This document shows positions 43,837 through 53,236 of a stretch of 64,000 nt of DNA, one piece after another. How positions within the stretch are numbered: position 1 is the stretch's first letter; each line of letters starts with the position of its first letter. The position numbers and the translations under genes are program-made. The notes beneath the pieces are model-generated. The model made no database searches, was not told the origin of the DNA, and saw only the letters and a program-made list of their open reading frames with translations. The DNA is from Halorussus rarus (GTDB lineage: Archaea > Halobacteriota > Halobacteria > Halobacteriales > Haladaptataceae), in contig NZ_QPMJ01000002.1 in NCBI RefSeq assembly GCF_003369835.1, forward strand, positions 496,001-560,000. The letters are read 5' to 3'.

Positions 43837-43850
43837 TTTGGCTATCCTAA
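43837..43850 (+). promoter_or_regulatory. DtxR/IdeR-type metal-regulator operator
   Basis: TTTGGCTATCCTAA matches 11 of 14 positions of the DtxR-family consensus TTAGGTTAGCCTAA and is itself a near-palindrome. It lies 54 bp upstream of the ZIP transporter start, where a SirR- or Idr-type repressor would act. Confidence 0.5.
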
Positions 43851-43951
43851 ACCGTGCCGGGCGTCGGCGGGTGCTGACCCGGGAACCGACGCGGTGTTCA
43901 TCAACCGTCGCGGTACGGAAGCTCGAAGAGAGTCGGCGGCGACCGATGCGC

Positions 43952-45625
43952 TCACTCCCCGCCGCGGCGCTGGCGCATCTCGTGGCGGGTGAACTGCGGC
44001 GTGACGCGGGTCCCGCGGCGCCCCCGGAAGTCCCGGTAGAGCAGCGCGGCCACGCCCGCCGAGAAGACCCCCGCGACCGCCGCGGCCTCGGTGTTGGTCA
44101 GCGCGTAGAGGAACGCGGTCGAGAACGCGCCCGACGCCAGCAACATTCCGTAGACCAGCCGCTTGGCGAGCCGCTCGAACACGTCGTTGCCGTCCTCGAC
44201 GTCGGCCCGGACGTAGAAGTCGTCGCGGTCGATGCGGTCGAGCGCGCGCTCGAGCTTCGGCGCGACGCGAATCGAGGACTGGACCGACTGCCGGACCTGG
44301 TCGCCGGTCTCCTCGGCGAACTGCCGGATGGACTCCTCGCGGTAGCCCTGCTCGGTCAGGTAGTCGGTCGCGACCGCGATGAAGTCGAAGTCGGGGTCGA
44401 GCGTGACGCAGACCCCCTCCACGACGGTCGCCACCCGGAGGACGAGCGCGAGGTTCGAGGGCAACCGGAGCGGGAACTCGTAGATTGTGTCCTCGACCTG
44501 GCCGACGATCTGCTGGACCCGGTAGGTCTCGATGTCCTCGCCGCGGGCGTCCTCGATGGCCAGCTCCATCACCTTGCCCATGGTGGCCCGGTCGGCCTCC
44601 GGGCTGAGGGTGCCCATCTCGATGAGCGCGTCCAGGATGGCGTCGATGTCCTGGTTGGCGACCGCGATGTAGAAGTCGACGATCTTGTCCTGGACGAACT
44701 CGTCGACCCGGCCCGACATCCCGAAGTCGTAGAAGACGACCGTGCCGTCCTCGCGGACCGCGAGGTTGCCCGGATGGGGGTCGGCGTGGAACACCCCGTC
44801 CTCCAGCAGCATCTGGAGGTAGGCCCGCGTGAGGGTGACCGCGAGCTCGTGGCGGTCGAGCCCCATCGCGTCGAGCTCCTCGACGTCGTTGATCTTGGTG
44901 CCCCGGATGTACTCCATCGTCAGCACGCGGGGGCCCGAGTGGGAGTCGAGGACCGCCGGAATCGCCACGTCCTCGTCGCCCTCGAAGTTCGCCCGGATCT
45001 CCGCGAGCATCTCGGCCTCTCGCTGGTAGTCCATCTCCTGTCTGATGACCCGGTCGAACTCGTCGGCGAGGTTCTCCAGCGAGAACGCCCGGGCCTGCCC
45101 GAGGAACCGGAGCAGGAGGGGCAGCGACCACCGGATCACGCGCAGGTCGGCGTTGACCAGCTCCTCGATGTTGGGCCGGCGGATCTTGACCGCGACCTCC
45201 TCGCCGTCGACCTCGGCGGTGTACACCTGGCCCAGACTCGCGCCCGAGATGGCCTCGGTGTCGAACGCGTCGAACTCCTCCTCGACCGGACCGATCTCGT
45301 CCTCGAGGACCGCCCGGGCCTCGGCCCACGGCGCCGGCGGCACCTCGTCCTGGAGCTGCGAGAGGACGTCGACGTACTCGGGCGGCAGGACGTCGGGTCG
45401 GGTCGAGAGCAGCTGGCCGAGCTTGATGAACGTCGGGCCGAGCGTGAGCAGCGACTCCAGCAGGGTCTCGGCCCGCTCGACCCGCGTCCGGCTGTCGACC
45501 CGGCGGGGACCGCCGAACAGGAGGAACCGGCGCCTGTCGCGGGCGTAGCTCAACAGGAGCGGCAGGAAGTGGTACGCGACGACGAAGAATCGCCGGTACG
45601 CACGGAGGTTAGCCAGTGTGACCAC
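43952..45625 (-). CDS. ABC1/AarF (UbiB-like) atypical kinase family protein
   Basis: The protein has 557 residues. The KxGQ motif (KLGQLLSTRPD, about 68-78), the Ala-rich loop SGASLGQVY, the Lys in VAVKIRRPN, and HADPHPGNL plus YDFGMSGR form the atypical kinase-like fold. Two C-terminal hydrophobic helices anchor it. Relatives act in quinone or lipid metabolism. It starts at a GTG nine bases after the Hsp20 gene, so the two form one unit. Confidence 0.9.
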   Translation of the reverse strand: MVTLANLRAYRRFFVVAYHFLPLLLSYARDRRRFLLFGGPRRVDSRTRVERAETLLESLLTLGPTFIKLGQLLSTRPDVLPPEYVDVLSQLQDEVPPAPWAEARAVLEDEIGPVEEEFDAFDTEAISGASLGQVYTAEVDGEEVAVKIRRPNIEELVNADLRVIRWSLPLLLRFLGQARAFSLENLADEFDRVIRQEMDYQREAEMLAEIRANFEGDEDVAIPAVLDSHSGPRVLTMEYIRGTKINDVEELDAMGLDRHELAVTLTRAYLQMLLEDGVFHADPHPGNLAVREDGTVVFYDFGMSGRVDEFVQDKIVDFYIAVANQDIDAILDALIEMGTLSPEADRATMGKVMELAIEDARGEDIETYRVQQIVGQVEDTIYEFPLRLPSNLALVLRVATVVEGVCVTLDPDFDFIAVATDYLTEQGYREESIRQFAEETGDQVRQSVQSSIRVAPKLERALDRIDRDDFYVRADVEDGNDVFERLAKRLVYGMLLASGAFSTAFLYALTNTEAAAVAGVFSAGVAALLYRDFRGRRGTRVTPQFTRHEMRQRRGGE

Positions 45626-45634
45626 CCCGCGGGG

Positions 45635-45991
45635 TCACCGGCTCTCGATGGGGATGTCCTGTTCCGGGGCGGCGTCGCGCTTGGGCAGACGGAGTTCGAG
45701 GACGCCCCGGTCGATGGTGGCCTCGGCGCCCGCGCCGGTGGCGTCCGGGGGCAGCGGCAGTTCGGCGTCGAGGAACAGCGAGCGCTCCTCCTGGAGGTAG
45801 GAGAACTCCATGGGCACGTCCTTCTCCCGGCGCGCCTCGATCTCGAGTCGCCCGTCGACCACGTCGACGTCCACCGTCTGCTCGTTGGCACCCGGCAGGT
45901 CGATGACCAGCAGGTAGGCGTCGTCGCTCTCCAGCAGGTCGGCGAACACTGCGTCCGGCAACTCCCGCATGGCCTCACGAAGCGCTGACAT
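45635..45991 (-). CDS. Hsp20/alpha-crystallin family small heat-shock protein
   Basis: The protein has 118 residues. The alpha-crystallin domain shows VDVDVVDGRLEIEAR, then LFLDAELPLP, and DRGVLELRLPK near the end. The family holds unfolding proteins in solution. N- and C-terminal arms are short. It is the first gene before the ABC1 protein. Confidence 0.85.
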   Translation of the reverse strand: MSALREAMRELPDAVFADLLESDDAYLLVIDLPGANEQTVDVDVVDGRLEIEARREKDVPMEFSYLQEERSLFLDAELPLPPDATGAGAEATIDRGVLELRLPKRDAAPEQDIPIESR

Positions 45992-46081
45992 ACCAGCGTG
46001 TTAGGACGGTGGGGCGAAAAAGGGTGTGGTCCCGAAGAGCGGTCCCACACGCTTTTGGCCTCGGGCGGCCGATTTCACCCC

Positions 46082-47416
46082 ATGAGCGACGAACGACCCG
46101 ACCGCAAGCGGTCCGGGTTCAAGGACAAGACGCGGCTCGCGGCGGCCCGCGAGCGCCTCCTCGACGCCGTCGACCCCCACGGCCGGACCGAGGAGGTCCC
46201 GCTGGCCTCGGCCGACGGCCGCGCGCTGGCCGAGGCCGTCGTCGCGGCCCGGAACGTGCCCCACTACCCCCGGGCCGCGATGGACGGCTACGCGGTCCGG
46301 GCCCGCGACACCTTCGGCGCGAGCGACCGGTCGCCCGAGGTGCTCCGGAGCGCCGGCGGCCCCGAGGACGCCGACGAGGTACCCCCGGAGGGCGCGGTCC
46401 GGGTCCACACCGGGAGCGAACTCCCCGCGGGCGCCGACGCCGTGGTGATGATCGAGCAGACGGACGAGCGCGAGGCGCTCGGCGCCTCGGACGGCGCGAG
46501 CGGCGACGCCGCGAGCGAGGTGGAGGTCTTCGACGCCGTCGCCGAAGGAGAGAACGTCGCGCCGGTCGGCGAGGACGTCGAGTCGGGCCAGCGCCTCTAC
46601 GACCCGGGCCACCGCCTGCGACCCTCGGATCTGGGGCTGCTCAAGTCGGTGGGCGTCGACACCGTCGCGGTCCGCGAGCGCCCCACGGTCGGGGTGATTC
46701 CGACGGGCGAGGAGCTTGTCCAGGCCGACCCCGACCCCGGCGAAGTCGTCGAGACCAACGGGCTGACCGTCTCGCACTACGTCGAGCGCTGGGGCGGCGA
46801 CGCCACCTACCGCGACGTGGTGACCGACGATCCCGACGCGCTCCGGGCCGCCATCCAGCGCGACCTGACCCGGGACGTGGTGGTCACGACCGGCGGGTCG
46901 TCGGTCGGCGAGCGCGACCTGCTCCCCGAAGTCGTCTCGGAGCTCGGCGAGATCCTGTTCCACGGGGTCGCCCTCAAGCCCGGCCACCCGGTCGCGGTGG
47001 GCGTGGTCGAGGACACTCCCGTCATCATGCTCCCGGGCTACCCGGTCGCCTGCATCATCAACGCGGTCCAGTTCCTCCGGCCCGCGATGAAGAAAGTCGG
47101 CGGGCTTCCGCTCGACGACTTCCCGACGACCGAGGCGCGACTCGCCCGGAAGATACGGAGCGAACCCGGCATCCGGACGTTCGCTCGGGTGCAACTTGGC
47201 GAGGACGAGGACGGGGAGAGCGAGGCGCGACGCGCCTCGGAGAACGCGAGCGGTGACGAACCGAGAGCGACGACCGCGACGCCCACGCGGGCCTCGGGGT
47301 CGGGCGTACTGTCGAGCGTGGCACTAGCGGACGGTTGGGTCGAGGTCCCGGAGGGCCGCGAGGGGATTCCGGAGGGTGAGATGGTCGACGTGCAGGACTG
47401 GGAGTGGTTGGCGTGA
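46082..47416 (+). CDS. moeA: molybdopterin molybdotransferase MoeA
   Basis: The enzyme inserts molybdate into molybdopterin-AMP. The protein has 444 residues from the ATG at 46082. Landmarks: NVPHYPRAAMDGYAVRA, TGSELPAGADAVVMIEQ, VGVIPTGEELV, VVTTGGSSVGERDL, LKPGHPVAVG and MLPGYPVACI. The C-terminal domain IV is interrupted by a low-complexity acidic/Ser/Ala stretch (about 375-410). A second MoeA lies 0.57 kb downstream. Confidence 0.93.
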   Translation: MSDERPDRKRSGFKDKTRLAAARERLLDAVDPHGRTEEVPLASADGRALAEAVVAARNVPHYPRAAMDGYAVRARDTFGASDRSPEVLRSAGGPEDADEVPPEGAVRVHTGSELPAGADAVVMIEQTDEREALGASDGASGDAASEVEVFDAVAEGENVAPVGEDVESGQRLYDPGHRLRPSDLGLLKSVGVDTVAVRERPTVGVIPTGEELVQADPDPGEVVETNGLTVSHYVERWGGDATYRDVVTDDPDALRAAIQRDLTRDVVVTTGGSSVGERDLLPEVVSELGEILFHGVALKPGHPVAVGVVEDTPVIMLPGYPVACIINAVQFLRPAMKKVGGLPLDDFPTTEARLARKIRSEPGIRTFARVQLGEDEDGESEARRASENASGDEPRATTATPTRASGSGVLSSVALADGWVEVPEGREGIPEGEMVDVQDWEWLA

Positions 47417-47987
47417 GAGGCCAGAGGACGCAGCTACGTGGACAAATCGGTCGCGATGACCGCCTCGGAAGCCCTCGCGCGCTCGATGGCCCGGGCCTCG
47501 CTGCGCGCTTCAGTCACTCGCTCCGCTCGCTCCTTCCAGTGCTTACTTCGTCCGGGACCAGTCGAGCGCGCTCGCCCTTCCAGTCCGCCAGGAATGGAGA
47601 GCGTCGCACCGAGTGGAACGTGTCGGTTGGACAAACGAAACTTGGCGTGCGCTGGCGCGGTCTCGTGCCGCGCCAGGCCGCGCGAGGGACGAGCATCGCA
47701 GGCCCTTGGCCGAGAAGCGCAGGAGGCTGGGGAGGGTCGAGGCTGTCGCTCGCTGAACCTTGTCCCCCGTCCGGGTGGATGAAAGGGGCCGGCCGCTCGC
47801 GTCCGAAGGACTCGGTCACCTCAGCGACCTCTATCGGTGCGGGCGGTGCGGAGAGCGCCGATATGTCGCTGAGTGACCGCGAGCGGCCGGGGGCTTTCGA
47901 GGAAGAATCATCCTCGTATTCTGTGATCGATGGAAACGACTCAACATCAAACGCACCGATTACACAGAGATCAGGAGCTGATACCCG
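47417..47987. other. 571-bp gap between the two moeA genes
   Basis: It holds the inverted second copy of the dispersed repeat and GC-rich sequence with scattered short open frames. The last 120 bp are more AT-rich and probably contain the promoter of the second moeA. I see no convincing gene. Confidence 0.5.
47682..47735 (-). repeat. dispersed intergenic repeat, copy 2 (inverted)
   Basis: It is the reverse complement of the blocks at 37876-37939, with a 5-nt instead of a 15-nt spacer. It lies between two moeA genes, about 9.8 kb from copy 1. Confidence 0.75.
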
Positions 47988-49916
47988 ATGACAGAGCGAA
48001 AGGAGTTCAGAGACCTCGCCGACCCCGAGGACGCCAGGGACGCCATCGCGAGCCTCGACCTCGCACCGGAACCCGAGGACGTCCCACTCGCCGACGCCAG
48101 AGGAAGAGTCCTCGCCCAACGCATCGACGCGGACCTCGACGTGCCGGGGTTCGACCGCGCGAGCATGGACGGCTACGCGGTCCGGGCCCGCGACACCTTC
48201 GGCGCCGACGAGACCGACCCCGCGGCCCTCGACCTCGTCGGTGCGGTTCACGCCGGCGCGGAACCCGACGTCGAGGTCGGCGAGGGCGAGGCCGCCGAGA
48301 TATCGACCGGGGCGGTGATGCCGCCCGGCGCCGACAGCGTGGTGATGGTCGAGCGCACCGAAGAATCGGACGACGGCGACCGTGTTCACGTCCGAACTGC
48401 GGTCGCGCCCGGCGACAGCGTGATGCTCGCGGGGGCGGACGTGGCCGCGGGCGAGCGCGCGCTCGGCCCCGGCACGCGACTGACGCCCCGCGAGATCGGC
48501 CTGCTGTCCGCGCTGGGCGTCGAGTCGGTGCCGGTCCGCGGGAAGCCGACCGTCGGCATCGTCTCGACCGGCGACGAACTGGTCCGGCCGGGCGGGGACC
48601 TGAACAGCGACGCGGGCCAGATATACGACGTCAACAGCTACACCGTCGCGGCCGCGGTCGAGGAGGCCGGCGGCGAGCCGAAGCTGTACCCCCACGCCGG
48701 CGACGACTACGACGAGATGGAGACCGTGCTGCGGGAGGCAGCCGACGAGTGCGACCTGGTGCTGTCGTCGGGGTCGACCAGCGCGAGCGCGGTCGACGTC
48801 ATCTACCGGGTCATCGAGGAGCGGGGCGAACTCCTGCTCCACGGCGTGGCGGTCAAGCCGGGCAAGCCGATGCTCGTGGGTCGCGTGGGAGAGTCCGCCT
48901 ACGTCGGCCTGCCGGGCTACCCGGTGTCGGCGCTCACCATCTTCCGGACGTTCGTCGCGCCGGCCATCCGGCGGGCCGCCGGGGTTCCCGAGCCCCGGAC
49001 CGCGACCGTGGCGGCGAGCATGGCGGCCGAGGAGCGCTACGGCGAGGGGCGGATGCGGCTGATGCCGGTCGGCCTCGTGGAGACCGGCGAAGCCGGGGCG
49101 GAAGCCGCCGACTCGGACGACGACCTGCTGGCCTACGTCGTCGACAAGGGCAGCGGCGCGACGACCAGCCTCGTGGAGGCCGACGGCGTGGTCGAGGTGC
49201 CGGCCGACACCGCCTACCTCGCGGACGGCGAGGCGGTCGAGGTGCAGTTGTTCTCGCCGGACGTGCGCCCGCCCGCGGTGCTGGGCGTCGGCGAGGACGA
49301 CCCCGCGCTGGCCCGGCTGCTGGACGCGGTCGACCGGCCGCGGTACCTCTCGGTCGGAACCCGTGGCGGCCTGCGCCGGCTCCGCGACGGGGTGCCCGAC
49401 TTCGCGGTGACGACCGGCGAATCCGGGCGGGATTCCGGCGTCGATGCGACCGAACTCGGCGTCTACGAGCGCGAGTGGGGCCTGGTCGTGTCCGCCGGGA
49501 ATCCCGAGGGAATCGAGGGCCTCGCCGACCTGGTCGACCGCGACCTGCGGTTCGTCAACCGGGGGTCCGACTCGGGGCTGCGGACCAGCCTCGGGGACGC
49601 CGTCGCGGCGCTGGCCGAGGAGCGAGGGACCACCCGGCGCGAGCTGACCGGGGCCATCGACGGCTTCGAACTCGCGGCGAAGGCCCACGAGAGCCCCGCG
49701 AGGAAGGTCGGTGCGGGGCAGGCCGACGCCGGACTCGGGCTGCGCGCGACCGCCGAGAAGCTGGGGCTGGGGTTCGTCCCGGTCGGCACCGAAACGGTCC
49801 GCGTGCTGGCGAACCCCGACCGCGAGGAGAAGCCTGGCGTCCGGGACCTGTCGGCCGCGCTCGACGACCGGCTGGACGACGTCCTGGCGGAACTACCGGG
49901 GTTCGGCAGGTCGTAG
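47988..49916 (+). CDS. MoeA fused to a C-terminal periplasmic-binding-like domain
   Basis: The protein has 642 residues. Residues 1-400 are MoeA (FDRASMDGYAVRARD, VMPPGADSVVMVER, GIVSTGDELV, LSSGSTSASAVD, VKPGKPMLVG, GLPGYPVSAL). Residues about 420-640 form a PBP-like domain (PARLLDAV-like start, FVNRGSDSGLRTSL, VGAGQADAGLGLRATA) of the kind that binds molybdate or tungstate. In archaea such fusions occur beside a single-domain MoeA, and the two are thought to serve molybdate and tungstate separately. That split is inference. Confidence 0.9.
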   Translation: MTERKEFRDLADPEDARDAIASLDLAPEPEDVPLADARGRVLAQRIDADLDVPGFDRASMDGYAVRARDTFGADETDPAALDLVGAVHAGAEPDVEVGEGEAAEISTGAVMPPGADSVVMVERTEESDDGDRVHVRTAVAPGDSVMLAGADVAAGERALGPGTRLTPREIGLLSALGVESVPVRGKPTVGIVSTGDELVRPGGDLNSDAGQIYDVNSYTVAAAVEEAGGEPKLYPHAGDDYDEMETVLREAADECDLVLSSGSTSASAVDVIYRVIEERGELLLHGVAVKPGKPMLVGRVGESAYVGLPGYPVSALTIFRTFVAPAIRRAAGVPEPRTATVAASMAAEERYGEGRMRLMPVGLVETGEAGAEAADSDDDLLAYVVDKGSGATTSLVEADGVVEVPADTAYLADGEAVEVQLFSPDVRPPAVLGVGEDDPALARLLDAVDRPRYLSVGTRGGLRRLRDGVPDFAVTTGESGRDSGVDATELGVYEREWGLVVSAGNPEGIEGLADLVDRDLRFVNRGSDSGLRTSLGDAVAALAEERGTTRRELTGAIDGFELAAKAHESPARKVGAGQADAGLGLRATAEKLGLGFVPVGTETVRVLANPDREEKPGVRDLSAALDDRLDDVLAELPGFGRS

Positions 49917-49944
49917 AGCCGGCGGAAAGCAGACGAGCGAGCTT

Positions 49945-51627
49945 CTACCGCGGGTTCAGTCCGTACACGATCGACCGGGCGAACACCAGCACGGGGATGA
50001 TCTCGAGCCGGCCGACCCACATGTTGAGGACGAACATCCCCTCGGCCAGCGGGTGCATCCCCGGCCCGGTGATGCCCGTCGAGAGCCCGACGTTGCCCTG
50101 GGCGCTGGCGACCTCGAACAGCGCGTCGGCGAGGCCGAATTCGGGGCCGACGACGTTCACCATCACCAGCGAACTCGCGACCAGCAGCGTGAGCCAGAGC
50201 ATGCTCACGATGGCGGCCTCGCTGAACTCACGCTCCATCTCGTTGCGACCCAGGCTCCGGCCGTTTATCTCGGCGGTGACGACCGCGCTCGACGGCAGGA
50301 ACACCCGCGAGAACTGCCAGACGATGCCCCGGCCGATGGTGTAAGCCCGGATGATCTTGATGCCGCCGACGGTCGACCCCGCGGCCCCGCCGATAACCAT
50401 CGCCACCGACAGCATGAGCTTGCCGCCCGACTTCCAGCCGCCGATGGGCGAGGACTGGAACCCGGTGCACGACAGCGCGCTGATCCACTGGAACACCGAG
50501 TCCCGGACTGCGGTCGTCTGGGCCGCCGACAGACCCACCGTCTGCAGTCCGACGTAGTTCGTCGCCTCGAACGCCGTCGTGAGCGCCGCCGCGTTCTGCA
50601 CCGAGAGCACGAGGACGCCGACCCCGAACAGCAGCAGCAGCCACCGGGTCTGGAGGTCGTCCCAGAGCGGTTCGGCGTCCCGCTCGGAGAGCACGACGTA
50701 GTGGATAGGGAACGCGATGGCGCCCAGCGCCATGATCGGGAGCAGCACCGTCTCGATGAGCGGGGAGTCGTAGGTCCCGATGGAGTTGTCGGTGACCGAG
50801 AATCCGCCGGTCGACAGCCCGGTCATGGCGTGGTTGAGCGCCTGCCAGAACGCCCGCCAGGTCGGGAGCTGCGAGCCGTAGTCCGACAGCGAGATGGCGA
50901 CGAACATCGCGAGGACGGCGAGCGCGGTGTAGAGCACGAATATCTTCCAGACGGTCCGGACGGTCGAGATGATGCTGGGGTGGATCTTCTCCTCGCGGGC
51001 CTCGCTGCGGTAGAGGGCGTAGCTCCCGCTGCCCGGCCTGGCGAGGATGGCGGTCGTGAGCACGATGACGCCCACGCCGCCGACCCACTGCATGAACGAC
51101 CGCCACCACTGGACGGTCCGGGGCAGCGTCGGCTCGTGGACCGCCATGGTCAGCCCCGACCCGGTCCACCCGCTCATGCTCTCGAAGAAGGCGTGGAGCG
51201 GGTGCCGGAAGTAGACGAGGCTCGACCGGGAGGTCGCCCCGAACACGGTCACCGCCTCGTAGGTCTCCGCCCCGGGCGAGGGGACGTACGACGCCATCAC
51301 CGCCGTCGGCGTGAGGTACGCCATCAGCAGGAACGGGATTGCGCCGAACACCGCCACGCAGAACCACCCCGCGGCCGCGATGATCATCCCGTGTTTCATC
51401 CGGGGGTCGGGCGCGTCGGCGAACACGCGCCGTGCGCCCAGCCCGACCGCGGCGGTGACGACAGCGGCTAACAGGAAGGCGACTGCGCCGTACCACTCGG
51501 CGAAGACGGCGGCGACGCCGACGGTGGCGGCCATCATCCCGGACTCCATGGCGAGCAGCGACCCCACGTCTCGCGCGATGATGGCGAGGTCAGCCGGAAT
51601 CCGGCGGACCGTCCGATTCCTGGCCAT
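49945..51627 (-). CDS. trkH: TrkH-type potassium uptake channel subunit
   Basis: The protein has 560 residues with about 10-12 helices. Four pore-loop repeats carry the selectivity Gly: SGWTGSGLT, MTGLSTGGFSV, ALSCTGFQSSP and AQGNVGLSTG. Paired with TrkA one base upstream. It maintains the very high cytoplasmic potassium of haloarchaea. Confidence 0.93.
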   Translation of the reverse strand: MARNRTVRRIPADLAIIARDVGSLLAMESGMMAATVGVAAVFAEWYGAVAFLLAAVVTAAVGLGARRVFADAPDPRMKHGMIIAAAGWFCVAVFGAIPFLLMAYLTPTAVMASYVPSPGAETYEAVTVFGATSRSSLVYFRHPLHAFFESMSGWTGSGLTMAVHEPTLPRTVQWWRSFMQWVGGVGVIVLTTAILARPGSGSYALYRSEAREEKIHPSIISTVRTVWKIFVLYTALAVLAMFVAISLSDYGSQLPTWRAFWQALNHAMTGLSTGGFSVTDNSIGTYDSPLIETVLLPIMALGAIAFPIHYVVLSERDAEPLWDDLQTRWLLLLFGVGVLVLSVQNAAALTTAFEATNYVGLQTVGLSAAQTTAVRDSVFQWISALSCTGFQSSPIGGWKSGGKLMLSVAMVIGGAAGSTVGGIKIIRAYTIGRGIVWQFSRVFLPSSAVVTAEINGRSLGRNEMEREFSEAAIVSMLWLTLLVASSLVMVNVVGPEFGLADALFEVASAQGNVGLSTGITGPGMHPLAEGMFVLNMWVGRLEIIPVLVFARSIVYGLNPR

Positions 51628-51628
51628 G

Positions 51629-52327
51629 TCAGTGCCCGTCGGCCTCGTCGTGGTCCTCGAAGTGGCCGAATACGTCGGTCACCTCCGGCGTCGCGCCCCG
51701 CTCGGAGTACACCGTCACGACGTCGCCGGAACGGATCTCGAGGTTGCCCCGGGGCGTGATGGGCTGGTCGGCCCCGTTCCGCTCGACCGCGACGATGAGC
51801 ATGTCGTCGGGGAGCAGCCCCTCCGAAGCGGCCTCCTCGATGGTCTTGCCGGCGACGTCGGAGTCGGACCCGACGCTGATCTCGAACACCTCGGCCTCGT
51901 CGCCGATGCGCATGTAGTCGATGATCGAGGGGCGCTTGACCGCGCGGTAGAGGTACTCGGCGATGAGCCGCTGGGGGTTCTGCATCGTGTTCACCCCGAT
52001 GCGCCGGAACAGATCCATGTGCTCGGCGTCGTGAACGACGGAGACGATGTTGGGGACGTCGAGTTCCTTCGCGAGCAGGCTGACCATGACGTTGGTCGCG
52101 TCCTGGTCGGTCGTCGAGATGAGCGCGTCCGCGCGGTCGGCACCGGCGTCGACCAGCGTGTCCTTTATCGTCGCGTCGTCGTTGAGCACGAGGCAGTCGA
52201 ACGTAGAGGCGGCCCGCTCGGCCTTCGCCTCGTCCTGCTCGATGACGACGACCTCGTTCCCACCGGCAGTCGCGATCTCGATGAGCGGCGTGCCGATGTT
52301 TCCGGCGCCGACGATGACGATGTACAT
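51629..52327 (-). CDS. trkA: TrkA potassium-uptake regulator
   Basis: The protein has 232 residues. A Rossmann TrkA-N domain (YIVIVGAGNIGTPL, then VVVIEQDEAK) binds NAD(H) or nucleotides. A TrkA-C domain follows (about 135-220; GKTIEEAASEGLLPDDMLIV). It gates TrkH, whose start codon is separated from this stop by one base. The two form an operon. Confidence 0.93.
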   Translation of the reverse strand: MYIVIVGAGNIGTPLIEIATAGGNEVVVIEQDEAKAERAASTFDCLVLNDDATIKDTLVDAGADRADALISTTDQDATNVMVSLLAKELDVPNIVSVVHDAEHMDLFRRIGVNTMQNPQRLIAEYLYRAVKRPSIIDYMRIGDEAEVFEISVGSDSDVAGKTIEEAASEGLLPDDMLIVAVERNGADQPITPRGNLEIRSGDVVTVYSERGATPEVTDVFGHFEDHDEADGH

Positions 52328-52483
52328 CTTTCGAGACTGTATCTTCGGGGGGACCGAAAAGATAGCGGTTCTGTTCCGGATTCGGAAATCAAGTGCGTTT
52401 CAAAGTGACAATTCCGTATTGCTGTCGTCGTGGCTTCATCTCCGGGCGTTCGGCGACTCCGGGGCGCCTGAACGGGGAACGCG

Positions 52484-53134
52484 TCAGTCCGCGCTCGCGG
52501 TCGCGAGCAGCTCCTCGAACGTCTCGACCCGGTAGTCCCCCAGGACGCACTGCTCGCGGCGGTGGTGGCCGTGCCGTTCGACGTGGATGGCGTCGAGGCC
52601 GGCGTTCCACGCCGCGCCGACGTCGCTCGCGCCGTCGCCGGCGTACACGCCCGCGTGATCGCCCTGGTGGACGCCGATCTGCTCGCGGGCGTGGTGGAGC
52701 GGCGCGGGGTCGGGCTTCCATCCCAGGTCCTCGTCGCAGCAGACCACGACGTCGAACCAGTCGCGGATGCCGAGCTCGTCGAGCACCGGGTCGGCGAGGA
52801 ACGGTTGGCAGTGGGTCACCAGTCCGACCGGGCAGTCGAGGTCGCCGACGAACGCGGCGTCGTCGTAGAGGTACGTCTCCTCGGCACGGCGCTGGGGGTC
52901 CTCGATGTCGTGGAACGCGGGCCAGAACTCCTCGGGGTCGATGCCCCACTCGCGGAGCTGGACGTTGCGGTTGCCGCCGAGGCCGTGCCAGAGGATCTCG
53001 GCCTCGCGGTCGGTGAACTCCCGACCGAGCCGGTCGCCGACCCGGTCGAACACCGACCGGGGGTACGACCAGTCCACGTCGATGAGGGTGCCGTCGAGGT
53101 CGAGCAGCCAGTAATCGTACTCGCGGGCGACCAT
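52484..53134 (-). CDS. HAD-superfamily phosphatase
   Basis: The protein has 216 residues from the ATG at 53134 (MVAREYDYWLLD). HAD motif I LLDLDGTLIDVDW, motif II GLVTHCQ (His in place of Asn), motif III Lys in GWKPDPAPL, and motif IV GDGASDV are all present. Resembles phosphoglycolate-phosphatase-like enzymes; substrate unknown. Confidence 0.85.
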   Translation of the reverse strand: MVAREYDYWLLDLDGTLIDVDWSYPRSVFDRVGDRLGREFTDREAEILWHGLGGNRNVQLREWGIDPEEFWPAFHDIEDPQRRAEETYLYDDAAFVGDLDCPVGLVTHCQPFLADPVLDELGIRDWFDVVVCCDEDLGWKPDPAPLHHAREQIGVHQGDHAGVYAGDGASDVGAAWNAGLDAIHVERHGHHRREQCVLGDYRVETFEELLATASAD

Positions 53135-53236
53135 AGGGACAATGGAGTAAGCACTCGGGGAATTTAAACGTTTTCCGGTCGCGGACTCCAACCGGCGCTC
53201 AGCGACGGCGACACCGGCGAATCGCGTCCGGGACCG

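Noticed and set aside
47514-49688. 724-codon minus-strand open frame opposite moeA
   Set aside because: The plus strand encodes a clear MoeA-PBP fusion; the minus frame has no recognisable domain.
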